Origin: Gammaproteobacteria bacterium
Lineage (GTDB): Bacteria > Pseudomonadota > Gammaproteobacteria > HTCC5015
Assembly (NCBI GenBank): GCA_028284675.1
Contig: JANQRI010000019.1
Span: 1-64,000 of the forward strand
Reading direction: 5' to 3'
DNA length: 64,000 nt
Shown: piece by piece, positions 28,096 to 37,143 of the stretch
Layout of the letters: the number at the start of each line of letters is the position of its first letter
How positions within the stretch are numbered: position 1 is the stretch's first letter
Notes under the pieces: generated by a model
What the model saw: only the letters and a program-made list of their open reading frames with translations
Told to the model about the DNA's origin: nothing
Databases searched by the model: none
Made by a program: the position numbers and the translations under genes

Positions 28096-29382
28096 ATGAA
28101 AATTCTGGTTATCGGTGGTGGCGGGCGCGAACATGCGCTGGCCTGGAAGCTCGCACAGTCGGATTTGGCAGACAAGGTGTTTGTCGCGCCGGGAAATGCC
28201 GGTACCGCGCAGGAGCCGGGTATTGAGAATGTCGAGATAGCTGCCACTGACATCAATGCGCTTTGTGAATTTGCAATGACCCACGCGGTTGATTTGACCG
28301 TGGTTGGGCCAGAAGCGCCATTGGTTGCCGGTGTTGTGGATACTTTTCAGGCAGCCGGTCTGAAAATTTTTGGCCCGACCCAAGCGGCCGCACAGTTGGA
28401 GGGCTCAAAAGCCTTTAGTAAAGATTTTCTGGCACGCCATCATATTCCGACCGCTGCATATGAAACATTTACTGAGATTCAGCCGGCGATTGATTATATC
28501 AGGGAGAATGGGGCACCGATTGTCGTCAAGGCTGACGGCCTGGCCGCGGGTAAGGGTGTTATTCTTGCGCAAACAGAGGCTGAGGCGATAGCCGCAGTAC
28601 AGGATATGCTGGCCGGCAATGCGTTTGGTGAAGCCGGCCACCGGGTGGTGTTGGAAGAGTTTCTGCAGGGCGAGGAGGCAAGTTTTATTGTGATGGTTGA
28701 CGGCAGTCATGCATTGCCGATGGCCAGCTCACAGGATCATAAGGCACGTGATGAGGGTGATACCGGTCCCAACACCGGTGGGATGGGGGCATACTCACCG
28801 GCGCCGGTGGTCAGTGCTGAGATGCATGCGCGGATTATGCATGAGGTTATCCGGCCGACCATCGATGGTATGGCCGCTGAGGGTATGCCGTATACCGGAT
28901 TTTTATATGCGGGTGTAATGATTGATGCTGACGGTGTACCGAAGGTTTTGGAATTTAACTGCCGCTTTGGGGATCCTGAAACCCAACCGATCATGTTGCG
29001 TCTGCAATCAGATCTCGTTGAGCTTTGTATGGCCGGGGTAAATGGCGAGCTTAATGGTCTGGATACACATTGGGATACACGTTGCGCATTGGGAGTGGTG
29101 CTGGCGGCCGGTGGTTATCCGGGGCAGTATGAAAAAGGTGTGGTCATTAACGGCCTGGATGCGGATTCAGCTGCGGATATAAAAATTTTTCATGCCGGCA
29201 CCCGGCAACAGCGGGAGAACGTGGTAACCAGCGGCGGACGGGTTTTGTGTGTAACCGCGCTCGGTGAGACAGTGCATGCTGCGCAGTCTGCGGCATATGC
29301 CGCGGTAGATCAAATACACTGGGACAATATGTATTGTCGTCGCGATATTGGCCATCGTGCGATTAACCGTGAACAGGGTTAA
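28096..29382 (+). CDS. purD: Phosphoribosylamine-glycine ligase PurD
   Basis: 428 aa from the ATG at 28096, with GGAG 5 bases upstream. An in-frame TTG at 28081 is less likely. It begins MKILVIGGGGREHALAWKL, the GARS signature. The ATP-grasp domain includes VVKADGLAAGKGV and the SQDHKARDEGDTGPNTGGMG loop, with the catalytic end LEFNCRFGDPETQ. It catalyses the second step of de novo purine synthesis. purH is not adjacent. MITE copy B begins 12 bases after the stop codon. Confidence 0.97.
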   Translation: MKILVIGGGGREHALAWKLAQSDLADKVFVAPGNAGTAQEPGIENVEIAATDINALCEFAMTHAVDLTVVGPEAPLVAGVVDTFQAAGLKIFGPTQAAAQLEGSKAFSKDFLARHHIPTAAYETFTEIQPAIDYIRENGAPIVVKADGLAAGKGVILAQTEAEAIAAVQDMLAGNAFGEAGHRVVLEEFLQGEEASFIVMVDGSHALPMASSQDHKARDEGDTGPNTGGMGAYSPAPVVSAEMHARIMHEVIRPTIDGMAAEGMPYTGFLYAGVMIDADGVPKVLEFNCRFGDPETQPIMLRLQSDLVELCMAGVNGELNGLDTHWDTRCALGVVLAAGGYPGQYEKGVVINGLDADSAADIKIFHAGTRQQRENVVTSGGRVLCVTALGETVHAAQSAAYAAVDQIHWDNMYCRRDIGHRAINREQG

Positions 29383-29393
29383 TCACTTGGGTT

Positions 29394-29539
29394 CTAGAAC
29401 CTATTTCAAAATTAAACGAGCGCAGATGAGATGAGGCAAAAGTGAGTGAAAAAGCGGAGTTTATATGGAATAAATGAGCATTTTGAACGAACTTTTAACG
29501 AAGTATCAACAAGTGCAGTAATTTTGAGATAGGTTCTAG
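29394..29539 (+). repeat. MITE copy B
   Basis: 146 bases bounded by CTAG and 21-base terminal inverted repeats (20/21 matching). It is the uninterrupted reference copy for copies A and C. It ends one base before the ATG of the sugar dehydrogenase gene, and its right arm supplies the AGG closest to that start. Confidence 0.9.
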
Positions 29540-29540
29540 T

Positions 29541-30701
29541 ATGCGGCATATGTTTAGGTTTGCCATTAGTGTTACAGTGCTTGCAATATTGCTTACACTG
29601 AATATAAGCATTGCGGCGCCGGATCTTGATTTGCAGCGGGTGTTTCCGGAACAGCGGTTTGAGCGGCCGCTGTTAATGTTGCAGCATAGTGATGACGATC
29701 GTCATTGGTATGTGCTGGAGCAGCGCGGTGTGGTTTATCGTATTGGGGGTGAGGGCCGTACAACCCTGGTTGATCTGACACAGTTTTACCGCTTGAGCAC
29801 TTGTGGTGAATGTGGTTTGCTTGGTATGGCGTTTCACCCGAAGTTTGCGACTAACGGTTATATTTATTTGTCGTTTACCGAAAAAACCGCTGCCGGCATG
29901 GTCTCGTTTGTTGCCCGTTTTAAAAGCAATGATAATGGTGTCAGTCTGATGCGTGACAAAAACGCCGGTGAGGCTTTATTGCGCAAAAATATTATTCAGG
30001 TAAAACAACCTTATTCGAATCATAATGGCGGGCATATTGCGTTTGGCCCGGATGGTTTTCTTTATTTCGGTTTGGGCGATGGCGGGGCGGCGAATGATCC
30101 GCCGGGGCACGGACAAAATACCAAGACTCTGCTGGGTTCGATGTTGAGACTCACCGATGAAGGCTTGCCGGCACCAGGCAACCGGTTTGTCAAAGGTGGC
30201 AGAGCCGAGATATTTGCTTATGGTTTGCGTAACCCGTGGCGCTGGAGCTTTGACCGTAAAACCGGGCGCTTGTGGGCCGGTGATGTCGGGCAGAATCGAT
30301 ATGAGGAAATTAATATTCTGGAAAATGGCGGCAACTTCGGCTGGCGTTGTTATGAAGGTTTGCATCGAACCCGGAATCGTTGCTCACTCGAGTCGAAAAA
30401 ATTTATTAAACCGGTTGCAGAGTATGATCATAGTGAAGGCATTTCAGTTACCGGCGGTTATGTATATCGCGGCAAACGTATTGCAGCTTTGCAGGGTGTG
30501 TATCTGTTCGGTGATTATGGCTCCGGCCGCATCTGGGGTCTGAGCCTCAGTACTGCAGGTGCATATAAACGCAGTTTGCTGATGACCAACGGTTTAAATA
30601 TCGCGTCGTTTGCCGAAGGTAATGATGGTGAACTGTATGTGGTGGACTACCGGGGTGGTTTATATGCTATTCGGGGTAAAGCAAAATCACCGCTTCATTG
30701 A
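29541..30701 (+). CDS. PQQ-dependent sugar dehydrogenase (glucose/sorbosone family), periplasmic
   Basis: 386 aa with a signal peptide (hydrophobic residues about 5-22, cleavage after IAA). The six-bladed propeller of soluble aldose dehydrogenases is evident in [66 protein letters not shown] and [10 protein letters not shown]. The family oxidises sugars with PQQ in the periplasm. The ATG directly abuts MITE B, and a second ATG lies three codons later. The 3' end overlaps the end of rho by 15 bases tail to tail. Confidence 0.9.
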   Translation: MRHMFRFAISVTVLAILLTLNISIAAPDLDLQRVFPEQRFERPLLMLQHSDDDRHWYVLEQRGVVYRIGGEGRTTLVDLTQFYRLSTCGECGLLGMAFHPKFATNGYIYLSFTEKTAAGMVSFVARFKSNDNGVSLMRDKNAGEALLRKNIIQVKQPYSNHNGGHIAFGPDGFLYFGLGDGGAANDPPGHGQNTKTLLGSMLRLTDEGLPAPGNRFVKGGRAEIFAYGLRNPWRWSFDRKTGRLWAGDVGQNRYEEINILENGGNFGWRCYEGLHRTRNRCSLESKKFIKPVAEYDHSEGISVTGGYVYRGKRIAALQGVYLFGDYGSGRIWGLSLSTAGAYKRSLLMTNGLNIASFAEGNDGELYVVDYRGGLYAIRGKAKSPLH

Positions 30702-31943
30702 GTCGAAAAAGTCAGAGTTGGTTTTTGTGCCCTGCATTTTGTTGAGCATAAATTCGATTGCTTCCAACTCATCCATGGAATGCAGTACTTTGCGCAGCAC
30801 CCACATTTTCTGCAGTTCGTCTGGATCGGTAAGCAGTTCTTCACGGCGGGTGCCGGAGCGATTGATATTGATCGCCGGGAATGTCCTTTTTTCCGCAATG
30901 CGCCGGTCCAGATGAATTTCCATATTGCCCGTGCCTTTAAATTCCTCGTAGATCACCTCATCCATTTTTGAGCCGGTATCAATCAGCGCGGATGCGATAA
31001 TCGTCAGGCTGCCGCCTTCTTCAATATTCCGGGCCGCACCAAAAAACCGTTTCGGCCGTTGCAGGGCATTGGCATCGACACCGCCGGTGAGTACTTTACC
31101 GGAGGAGGGCACCACGGTGTTATACGCGCGGGCCAGTCGGGTAATGGAGTCCAGCAGGATCACCACGTCTTTTTTATGTTCCACCAGGCGTTTGGCTTTT
31201 TCGATCACCATCTCCGCAACCTGCACATGCCGGGAAGCGGGTTCATCAAACGTACTGGAAACCACTTCGCCCTGAACCATGCGGGTCATTTCGGTCACTT
31301 CTTCCGGGCGTTCATCGATCAATAGAACCATCAGATAACATTCCGGATGGTTCGCTGCGATGCTTTGTGCAATGTTTTGCAGCATTATGGTTTTACCCGC
31401 TTTCGGCGGTGAAACCAGCAGGCCGCGCTGGCCTTTGCCGATTGGGGCAACAATATCGATGATCCGTGCGGTGATATCCTCTTTACTGCCGTTACCCCGT
31501 TCCAGGGTCATACGGTCGTCTGCGTGCAGCGGTGTGAGGTTTTCGAATAAAACTTTACTGCGGGAGTTGTCCGGCTGTTCGAAATTGATTTGATCGACTT
31601 TCAGTAATGCAAAATACCGTTCGGCTTCTTTCGGTGGTCGAATTTTTCCTGAAATAGTATCGCCGGTACGTAGATTGAACCGTCTGATCTGGCTGGGTGA
31701 TACGTAGATATCGTCAGGGCCGGCCAGATATGAACTGTCTGCGGAGCGTAAAAAACCAAAACCATCCTGTAGGATTTCCAAAACACCCGCACCGAATATG
31801 TCTTCGCCGTTTTTGGCGTGTGCTTTCAGGATTGAGAAAATGACGTCCTGTTTGCGAGAGCGGGCTACATTCTGAATCTTCAGAGTTTCCGCAAGGTTAA
31901 TAAGTTCGTTAACGGGTTTTTGTTTAAGTTCGGTTAGATGCAT
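30687..31943 (-). CDS. rho: Transcription termination factor Rho
   Basis: 418 aa, the usual proteobacterial length. It starts [19 protein letters not shown] (Rho N-terminal domain). The RNA-binding cold-shock fold includes [20 protein letters not shown]. The ATPase has Walker [20 protein letters not shown] and [15 protein letters not shown]. The C-terminus ends in [17 protein letters not shown]. It is a hexameric RNA helicase ending transcription. It lies downstream of trxA, as in E. coli, with a leader of about 300 bases. Confidence 0.98.
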   Translation of the reverse strand: MHLTELKQKPVNELINLAETLKIQNVARSRKQDVIFSILKAHAKNGEDIFGAGVLEILQDGFGFLRSADSSYLAGPDDIYVSPSQIRRFNLRTGDTISGKIRPPKEAERYFALLKVDQINFEQPDNSRSKVLFENLTPLHADDRMTLERGNGSKEDITARIIDIVAPIGKGQRGLLVSPPKAGKTIMLQNIAQSIAANHPECYLMVLLIDERPEEVTEMTRMVQGEVVSSTFDEPASRHVQVAEMVIEKAKRLVEHKKDVVILLDSITRLARAYNTVVPSSGKVLTGGVDANALQRPKRFFGAARNIEEGGSLTIIASALIDTGSKMDEVIYEEFKGTGNMEIHLDRRIAEKRTFPAININRSGTRREELLTDPDELQKMWVLRKVLHSMDELEAIEFMLNKMQGTKTNSDFFDSMKR

Positions 31944-32241
31944 AGCAGTAGTTAAAGGGACAAGAATGATTGATACGGAAAAACCTGTGTGATCCTTGAT
32001 GAATCCAAGGAAGCCATTAAGGGTTTGTTTTATGTTTGAGTTAAGGGTCCTTGGGGTGTGAGCTGGACGACCGCTTGAATTAATTATTTTCTAATACTAG
32101 TGGGACGCAACGATACCACTATCTTAGGGCGGAGTCCAGCCCGCATGGCATTAAGAATTTTGAGTTATATCGAAATTGGATCTGTTTTCCGCGAGTGTCA
32201 ATTTTTTGGCTGTCAGGTCAGTACCTGGCTTTTTCTATGTA

Positions 32242-32571
32242 TCACAAATTGCTGTCCAGAAATGCGGCCAGTTGTGATTTTGACAAAGCGCCGACTTTGG
32301 TTGCCTGTACGTTGCCGTCTTTAAACAGCATCAGCGTTGGAATGCCGCGAATACCATACTTGGGTGGTGTATCGGTATTTTCATCAATATTGAGTTTGGC
32401 GATTTTCAGCTTGCCAGCGTAATCTGCGGAAATTTCGTCCAGAATCGGGGCGATCATTTTGCAGGGGCCGCACCATTCAGCCCAATAATCGACTAGTACA
32501 GGCGCATCCGACTGGATGACTTCCTCCTCAAAACTTGCGTCAGTGACATGCAAAATATTATTACTGCTCAC
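32242..32571 (-). CDS. trxA: Thioredoxin 1
   Basis: 109 aa, the normal length. The GTG at 32571 is chosen because a perfect GGAGG lies 10 bases upstream and the protein then begins (f)[16 protein letters not shown] as usual. The longer frame to 32601 or 32625 has no ribosome-binding site. The active site is WCGPCK and the cis-proline is in RGIPTLMLF. It is the general cytoplasmic disulfide reductant. It is followed by rho on the same strand. Confidence 0.96.
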   Translation of the reverse strand: MSSNNILHVTDASFEEEVIQSDAPVLVDYWAEWCGPCKMIAPILDEISADYAGKLKIAKLNIDENTDTPPKYGIRGIPTLMLFKDGNVQATKVGALSKSQLAAFLDSNL

Positions 32572-32936
32572 GCTTAGATCGCCTCCAATGGTTAAAGTCA
32601 TAATGTGTTTATACCGTGCGGCCAAATCGCTTGTCCAGGATTTTCGGAAATGGCTGTGACGGGCATTAGTTACTACTTATAGGTGCAGATTGCAGAATAT
32701 CAAGTCTTCCGCACTTAATATTATCCATTTTTATCGTGAACCTATGAGTTTCTGCGGTCATTGGGCGTTTGGGCTCAAGGGCAAATATGGTCGCCGCCGA
32801 GCCAGTCCAGAAGAGTGAGCGGGCGTTTTTGGGTTTGGGCTGGTCAGCCAAATAGGTGGTTTTCAGCCATTCCTAAACAATGTTAAGGTTCGCCCTCGCC
32901 GCTTTTGGCACAAACAGTCTGGCAGGTGTGCAAAAA
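32572..32936. other. Divergent intergenic region trxA / galE
   Basis: 365 bases that must contain the promoters of trxA (minus) and of the galE run (plus). I see no clear consensus promoter, RNA gene or repeat, only short inverted matches such as GGCTGGTCAGCC near 32838. Confidence 0.5.
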
Positions 32937-33935
32937 ATGACCATGGGATCAATATTGGTAACCGGCGGGGCCGGTTATATCGGCAGTCATGTTATCAGGC
33001 AGCTCGGGGAAGCCGGTGCTGATGTAACGGTACTGGACAATTTGTCGACCGGTTTTGCGGATTCTGTGCTTTTCGGGGAGCTGGTTACCGGTGATACCGG
33101 TGATATGGCGCTGGTAAGCCGTTTGCTGAAGGAACGGAATATTGATTCGGTTATTCATTTTGCGGCACATACAGTGGTACCGGAGTCGGTCGCCGATCCG
33201 TTGAAATATTATCGTAACAACACATGCTGCACACGAAATCTGCTGGAGTGTTGTAAGCAGGCAGGAGTGAAGAATTTTATTTTTTCATCCACTGCAGCGG
33301 TATACGGCATTCCCGAGGATGGTAAAGCTTCTGAGGATACTCCGCTCAACCCGATAAACCCTTATGGTATGTCGAAATTAATGACTGAGTGGATGCTGCG
33401 TGACTTGTCAGCTGCCGGTGGTATTAATTATGTGGCTTTACGTTATTTCAATGTGGCCGGTTGTGATGTGCAGGGCAGAATAGGCCAGTCGACGAAAAAC
33501 GCCACTCTGCTGATAAAAGTTGCCTGTGAAGCGGCACTGGGTAAACGCCCACATATTTCAATTTTTGGAACCGACTATCCGACAGCCGACGGCACCGGGG
33601 TTCGCGATTATATTCATGTTGAGGATCTTGCCGATGCGCACCTCAAAGCGCTGACATATCTGCGTGATCGCGGTGAATCAGTGGTTTTGAACTGCGGTTA
33701 TGGACATGGTTACAGTGTGCGCGAAGTATTACGGATGGTTGAGGAAGTGCACGGGCAGAAGCTTACGATTCGTGAGGAGCCAAGGCGTGCGGGTGACCCT
33801 CCAAGCCTGATTGCAATTGCGGACAAAGTCAAAAACGTACTGGGTTGGGAGCCGCGTTATGATAACTTGCGCCAAATTGTTGAAACCTCATTGAGCTGGG
33901 AGCAAAAACTGATGGCCGGGCGCCAGAGGCAATGA
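32937..33935 (+). CDS. galE: UDP-glucose 4-epimerase
   Basis: 332 aa from the ATG at 32937, which has AGGTG at a suitable distance. It begins MTMGSILVTGGAGYIGSHV. An extended SDR: the nucleotide motif TGGAGYIGS, FAAHTVVPESV, the active-site SSTAAVYG and YGMSKL (YxxxK), and the GalE-specific NPYGMSK, YFNVAGCD and GTGVRDYIHVEDLADAH. It interconverts UDP-glucose and UDP-galactose. It overlaps the next gene by 4 bases and begins a plus-strand run reaching 39.7 kb. Confidence 0.92.
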   Translation: MTMGSILVTGGAGYIGSHVIRQLGEAGADVTVLDNLSTGFADSVLFGELVTGDTGDMALVSRLLKERNIDSVIHFAAHTVVPESVADPLKYYRNNTCCTRNLLECCKQAGVKNFIFSSTAAVYGIPEDGKASEDTPLNPINPYGMSKLMTEWMLRDLSAAGGINYVALRYFNVAGCDVQGRIGQSTKNATLLIKVACEAALGKRPHISIFGTDYPTADGTGVRDYIHVEDLADAHLKALTYLRDRGESVVLNCGYGHGYSVREVLRMVEEVHGQKLTIREEPRRAGDPPSLIAIADKVKNVLGWEPRYDNLRQIVETSLSWEQKLMAGRQRQ

Positions 33936-34987
33936 GCGACCCAAAGAAAAAGTATATTGTTCGTTTTGCTGATTCTGTTGCCGAAAAGCCGGTTGTACTG
34001 AGTTTGTGGGAGTCAGGGTTTGAGCATGTGGAAGACCTTGCCACAAGGTATGACTGGTTGTATTTAAATAATCCGGCAGGACAAGGGTATGTGTACAGTC
34101 TTGATCATACCGAATCAGAAAAAACAGTCGGTGCTGTCGGGTTGGCTATTCGAAAGTGGAGAATCGGACAACAATACATTAATGCCGGCATTATGGCGGA
34201 CCTGGTGGTTGATTTTGAACACCGTTCATTGGGACCGGCGATTAAATTACACAACAACAGTATTGATCAGAGTCTGGAGTCCCTGGATTTGGTCTACGGG
34301 TTTCCGAACTCCAAGTCAGCTGCATTGGCAAAATTCGCCAAGTTCCAGATGACCGCGGATATCGTGCGCTATGCGAAGCCATTGCGGTTTTATTCCTATC
34401 TGAGAAAAAGACTGCCCGGCTTTTTGGCGGCTCCGGCAGCATTTGTGATCGACGGCTGTGTGAAACTGCTAATGCACAGCCGGTTATTTTTTGCGCGTTT
34501 AAAGTGGGGTTTTGAGTCAGAAACCGGGCTGGACCGGCGTTTTGATCAATTATGGTCTTCAACAGACACGGCCGGCCATATTATAGGTCAACGGGATTCG
34601 GCATTTTTAAAGTGGCGTTTTCTGCAAAGCACAATAAGAGACTTTAAGGTTTTCACTATTGTAAATAAACAAACCCAGCAGCTTGACGGCTACATTGTCT
34701 ATTATCTTGAAAAAGATAACTGGGCGGTTATCTCGGATTTTTTTGCCCGGGACTTCGGTGCCACACTTAAAGCGTTGTTTTTATTTTTTGAGAAACAAAT
34801 GCGGGAGATTGATTGCAAGGCAGTGTCCCTGACGTGTTACGGCTCTGAGGAAGTGGTGCGGTCGATTATGCAATCTGGTTTCAAACCTCGCGAGACAAAC
34901 AAGTTTTCCTGTAAGTGGACCGACCGGTTTTATCAAATAAAAAGCGATAATAACTGGTACTTCACACCAGCAGATAACGATATTTAA
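33932..34987 (+). CDS. GNAT-fold acetyltransferase-like protein
   Basis: 351 aa, cytosolic. The first half resembles GNAT N-acetyltransferases of polysaccharide clusters: a start with RYDWLYLNNPAGQGYVY, then GAVGLAIRKWRIGQQYINAGIMADLVVD and a conserved FPNSKSAALAKFAKF. Residues about 150-185 are hydrophobic or amphipathic. The second half repeats a GNAT-like beta-alpha pattern with FLKWRFLQS. The likely role is acylation of an amino sugar or a related metabolite. The family assignment rests on overall pattern, not catalytic residues. It overlaps galE by 4 bases. Confidence 0.55.
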   Translation: MSDPKKKYIVRFADSVAEKPVVLSLWESGFEHVEDLATRYDWLYLNNPAGQGYVYSLDHTESEKTVGAVGLAIRKWRIGQQYINAGIMADLVVDFEHRSLGPAIKLHNNSIDQSLESLDLVYGFPNSKSAALAKFAKFQMTADIVRYAKPLRFYSYLRKRLPGFLAAPAAFVIDGCVKLLMHSRLFFARLKWGFESETGLDRRFDQLWSSTDTAGHIIGQRDSAFLKWRFLQSTIRDFKVFTIVNKQTQQLDGYIVYYLEKDNWAVISDFFARDFGATLKALFLFFEKQMREIDCKAVSLTCYGSEEVVRSIMQSGFKPRETNKFSCKWTDRFYQIKSDNNWYFTPADNDI

Positions 34988-35018
34988 TAAATTTGATGTG
35001 CACCTTTCGGTAGTTTCC

Positions 35019-35834
35019 ATGGATAGCAGTTTCCAAACAGTTAAGGCCGCAGATGGTTATCCGTTACAGGTGCGGGTATGGCAGGCTGCCGAGCCTCGGG
35101 CCACATTGCTGATGTTGCACGGGGTGGTCAGTCACTCGCTATGGCTTGAACCGCTGGCAGTGCCGTTGGCTGAAAAAGGTATCACGGTAATTTGTCCTGA
35201 CCGTCGCGGCGCCGGTGCAAACCGTGATGCACGCGGCGATGCTCCGGATCAACAGACGTTGCTCGAAGATGTCGAGCGGGTCAGGCAGCATTTCGCAACT
35301 GCACAGGCCATGCATTTATGCGGTTTTTGCTGGGGTTCGAATTATGCAATTAACTACGCGCTGAAATTTCCGGGGAATATGCGCTCACTCGCATTGCTGG
35401 CGCCGGCAGTGTTTGCAGCCGAAAATTTGCGTGAGGCAGAGCTTAATATCAGTGATGTTGCCGAGGCCACTGAAGTGCCGATTGTACCGCTGGATGGCTT
35501 TACGCGTGGCCCCGCGTATAAAGGTTTTATTTTGCCTGACTCTTCGAGAGTTACGCATGTATCGCCGCGCTTTAACGGTATCATGCAGGGATTCTCGCAA
35601 ATGATTGGTATCAAATTACTGAAATTGCCGTTGCCTTTGCTGATGGTGCTGGCCGAGCAGGACCGCATGACAGACAATGAAACCACCGCCCGGGTTTTTA
35701 ACCGGTTTAAAACAGAGCCCAAGCATTTGGAGTATGTGCCCGGTGAGCATGGTGTGCAATTTGATGCGCCTGTGCAGACGGCTGATGCACTGCTTGCATG
35801 GTTGGACCGGTTCAACGGCGAAACAGGGGCATAA
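35019..35834 (+). CDS. Alpha/beta hydrolase with a cysteine nucleophile
   Basis: 271 aa from the ATG at 35019; a GTG at 34998 is the alternative. The alpha/beta hydrolase fold is clear: the LLMLHGVVSHSLW oxyanion segment, CPDRRGAGAN, the nucleophile elbow CGFCWGS, the acid in AEQDRMTD and the catalytic His in PGEHGVQFD. The elbow is G-F-C-W-G with a TGC codon, so Cys replaces the usual Ser, as in dienelactone hydrolases. The overall shape is that of S33-type or lysophospholipase-like enzymes. It precedes the methyltransferase gene by 136 bases. Confidence 0.8.
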   Translation: MDSSFQTVKAADGYPLQVRVWQAAEPRATLLMLHGVVSHSLWLEPLAVPLAEKGITVICPDRRGAGANRDARGDAPDQQTLLEDVERVRQHFATAQAMHLCGFCWGSNYAINYALKFPGNMRSLALLAPAVFAAENLREAELNISDVAEATEVPIVPLDGFTRGPAYKGFILPDSSRVTHVSPRFNGIMQGFSQMIGIKLLKLPLPLLMVLAEQDRMTDNETTARVFNRFKTEPKHLEYVPGEHGVQFDAPVQTADALLAWLDRFNGETGA

Positions 35835-35970
35835 CTGAAGGATACAAATGATGCGCTGATTTATCAGCTGGTGTATGCTAGCGCCTGCCGTGGGAATGGC
35901 AAGAAAAATCGCAAAAATCGTATAGTTTTCCGACACTTCCGTCTAACAATATCAGCATTGGACTATCATC

Positions 35971-37140
35971 ATGAATGCTCAGCTAAGAGACCAATTCACG
36001 CAGTGGTGTAGAGATTCGGTATTCACCCCGGATATGATTCAGGCCACATTAATACTCAATCGTGCTGTCGATGCACATCTGATACAGCTTTACCGCTCAT
36101 TGGGAATGGCTGATTTGCTATCGGAGTTTAGTAATGCCGCGACAGTAACTGCTCAGCTCGGGTTTGAAACGTCTTCGGATGTGGTGCTGGAGGGGCTGTT
36201 GTTGCGTCTTGCGGACCGCCGGGGTTTTGTTGAAGTGCAGGAATCCGGTGGGGAAACATTATTTCGAAACAAACAAACGCCTGAGGATGCATCAGCTGAG
36301 TTGCAAAAAGCGCATGATGAGATGCATGAGTTGGGTGGCGAATTTATAACCGCGCTGGAGTTTTTGGATTTTGGTGCAGAGCAGTTTGTACGCTCATTGA
36401 AAGACGAGCCGGACTTCATGGATCAAGTGCTGACCGGCAAAATAAAAGATTATTCCGAGACCTGGTTTCGTGCGACCAATGTTGATCCGTTGCAGGATGT
36501 GCATGGCATTATGGGAGCGAAAGCAGTGAATGATCTTTTCCCCGGTGGCACGATTTTGGAGGTTGGCGGTGGTACCGGTAATGGGATTCGGAATATCCTG
36601 GGTTGCTTACGTGATAACGATAACCTGGGCCGTTTGGAGAAATTTATTTTTACCGATATCAGTATGCAATTCATCATGGGCACCCGGCATAAAATCCGCC
36701 CGGAGTTTCCTGATGTGAAAACTGAGTGGCGGCATTTGGACATTAACGGTTTGTTTGCCGATCAAAAAATCCAGCCCGGTACGGCGGATTTGGTCTATGG
36801 TGTTAATGCGGCACATATTGCCAAGCATACCGTTAAGTTTATTGAGCAGTGTAAACAAACACTAAAGCCGGGCGGTTATGTTGTGTTTTCTGAACGTGTG
36901 CGTATGAAAGACCGTGAGATGGCACCGCGGGAAATTGTTCTGAATTTATCAAAGTATCACCGCACTGCAGCAATACGCGATCCGGAGTTCAGACCGGCGC
37001 ATGCTTATCTTTCAACAGACAACTGGTTGCGCGCGTTTGAGTTGGCCGGCTTTAGTAATGTATCTATATGGCCGGATATGGATGCAATGGCGGAGAGTTT
37101 TCCGGATCAATATGCCGCCGTAATCGTGGCACAGGTATAA
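35971..37140 (+). CDS. SAM-dependent methyltransferase with N-terminal helical domain
   Basis: 389 aa. Residues 1-150 are helical and resemble the dimerisation/winged-helix part of O-methyltransferase-like enzymes. The class I domain follows, with motif I ILEVGGGTGNGIRN near 196-209, FTDISMQF (SAM ribose-binding Asp), and the post-motif LKPGGYVVFSERV. No metal-binding or lipid-binding motif shows the substrate. It lies 3 bases before the SdhA-like flavoprotein gene, so both probably serve one pathway. It has a weak ribosome-binding site. Confidence 0.8.
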   Translation: MNAQLRDQFTQWCRDSVFTPDMIQATLILNRAVDAHLIQLYRSLGMADLLSEFSNAATVTAQLGFETSSDVVLEGLLLRLADRRGFVEVQESGGETLFRNKQTPEDASAELQKAHDEMHELGGEFITALEFLDFGAEQFVRSLKDEPDFMDQVLTGKIKDYSETWFRATNVDPLQDVHGIMGAKAVNDLFPGGTILEVGGGTGNGIRNILGCLRDNDNLGRLEKFIFTDISMQFIMGTRHKIRPEFPDVKTEWRHLDINGLFADQKIQPGTADLVYGVNAAHIAKHTVKFIEQCKQTLKPGGYVVFSERVRMKDREMAPREIVLNLSKYHRTAAIRDPEFRPAHAYLSTDNWLRAFELAGFSNVSIWPDMDAMAESFPDQYAAVIVAQV

Positions 37141-37143
37141 GTT

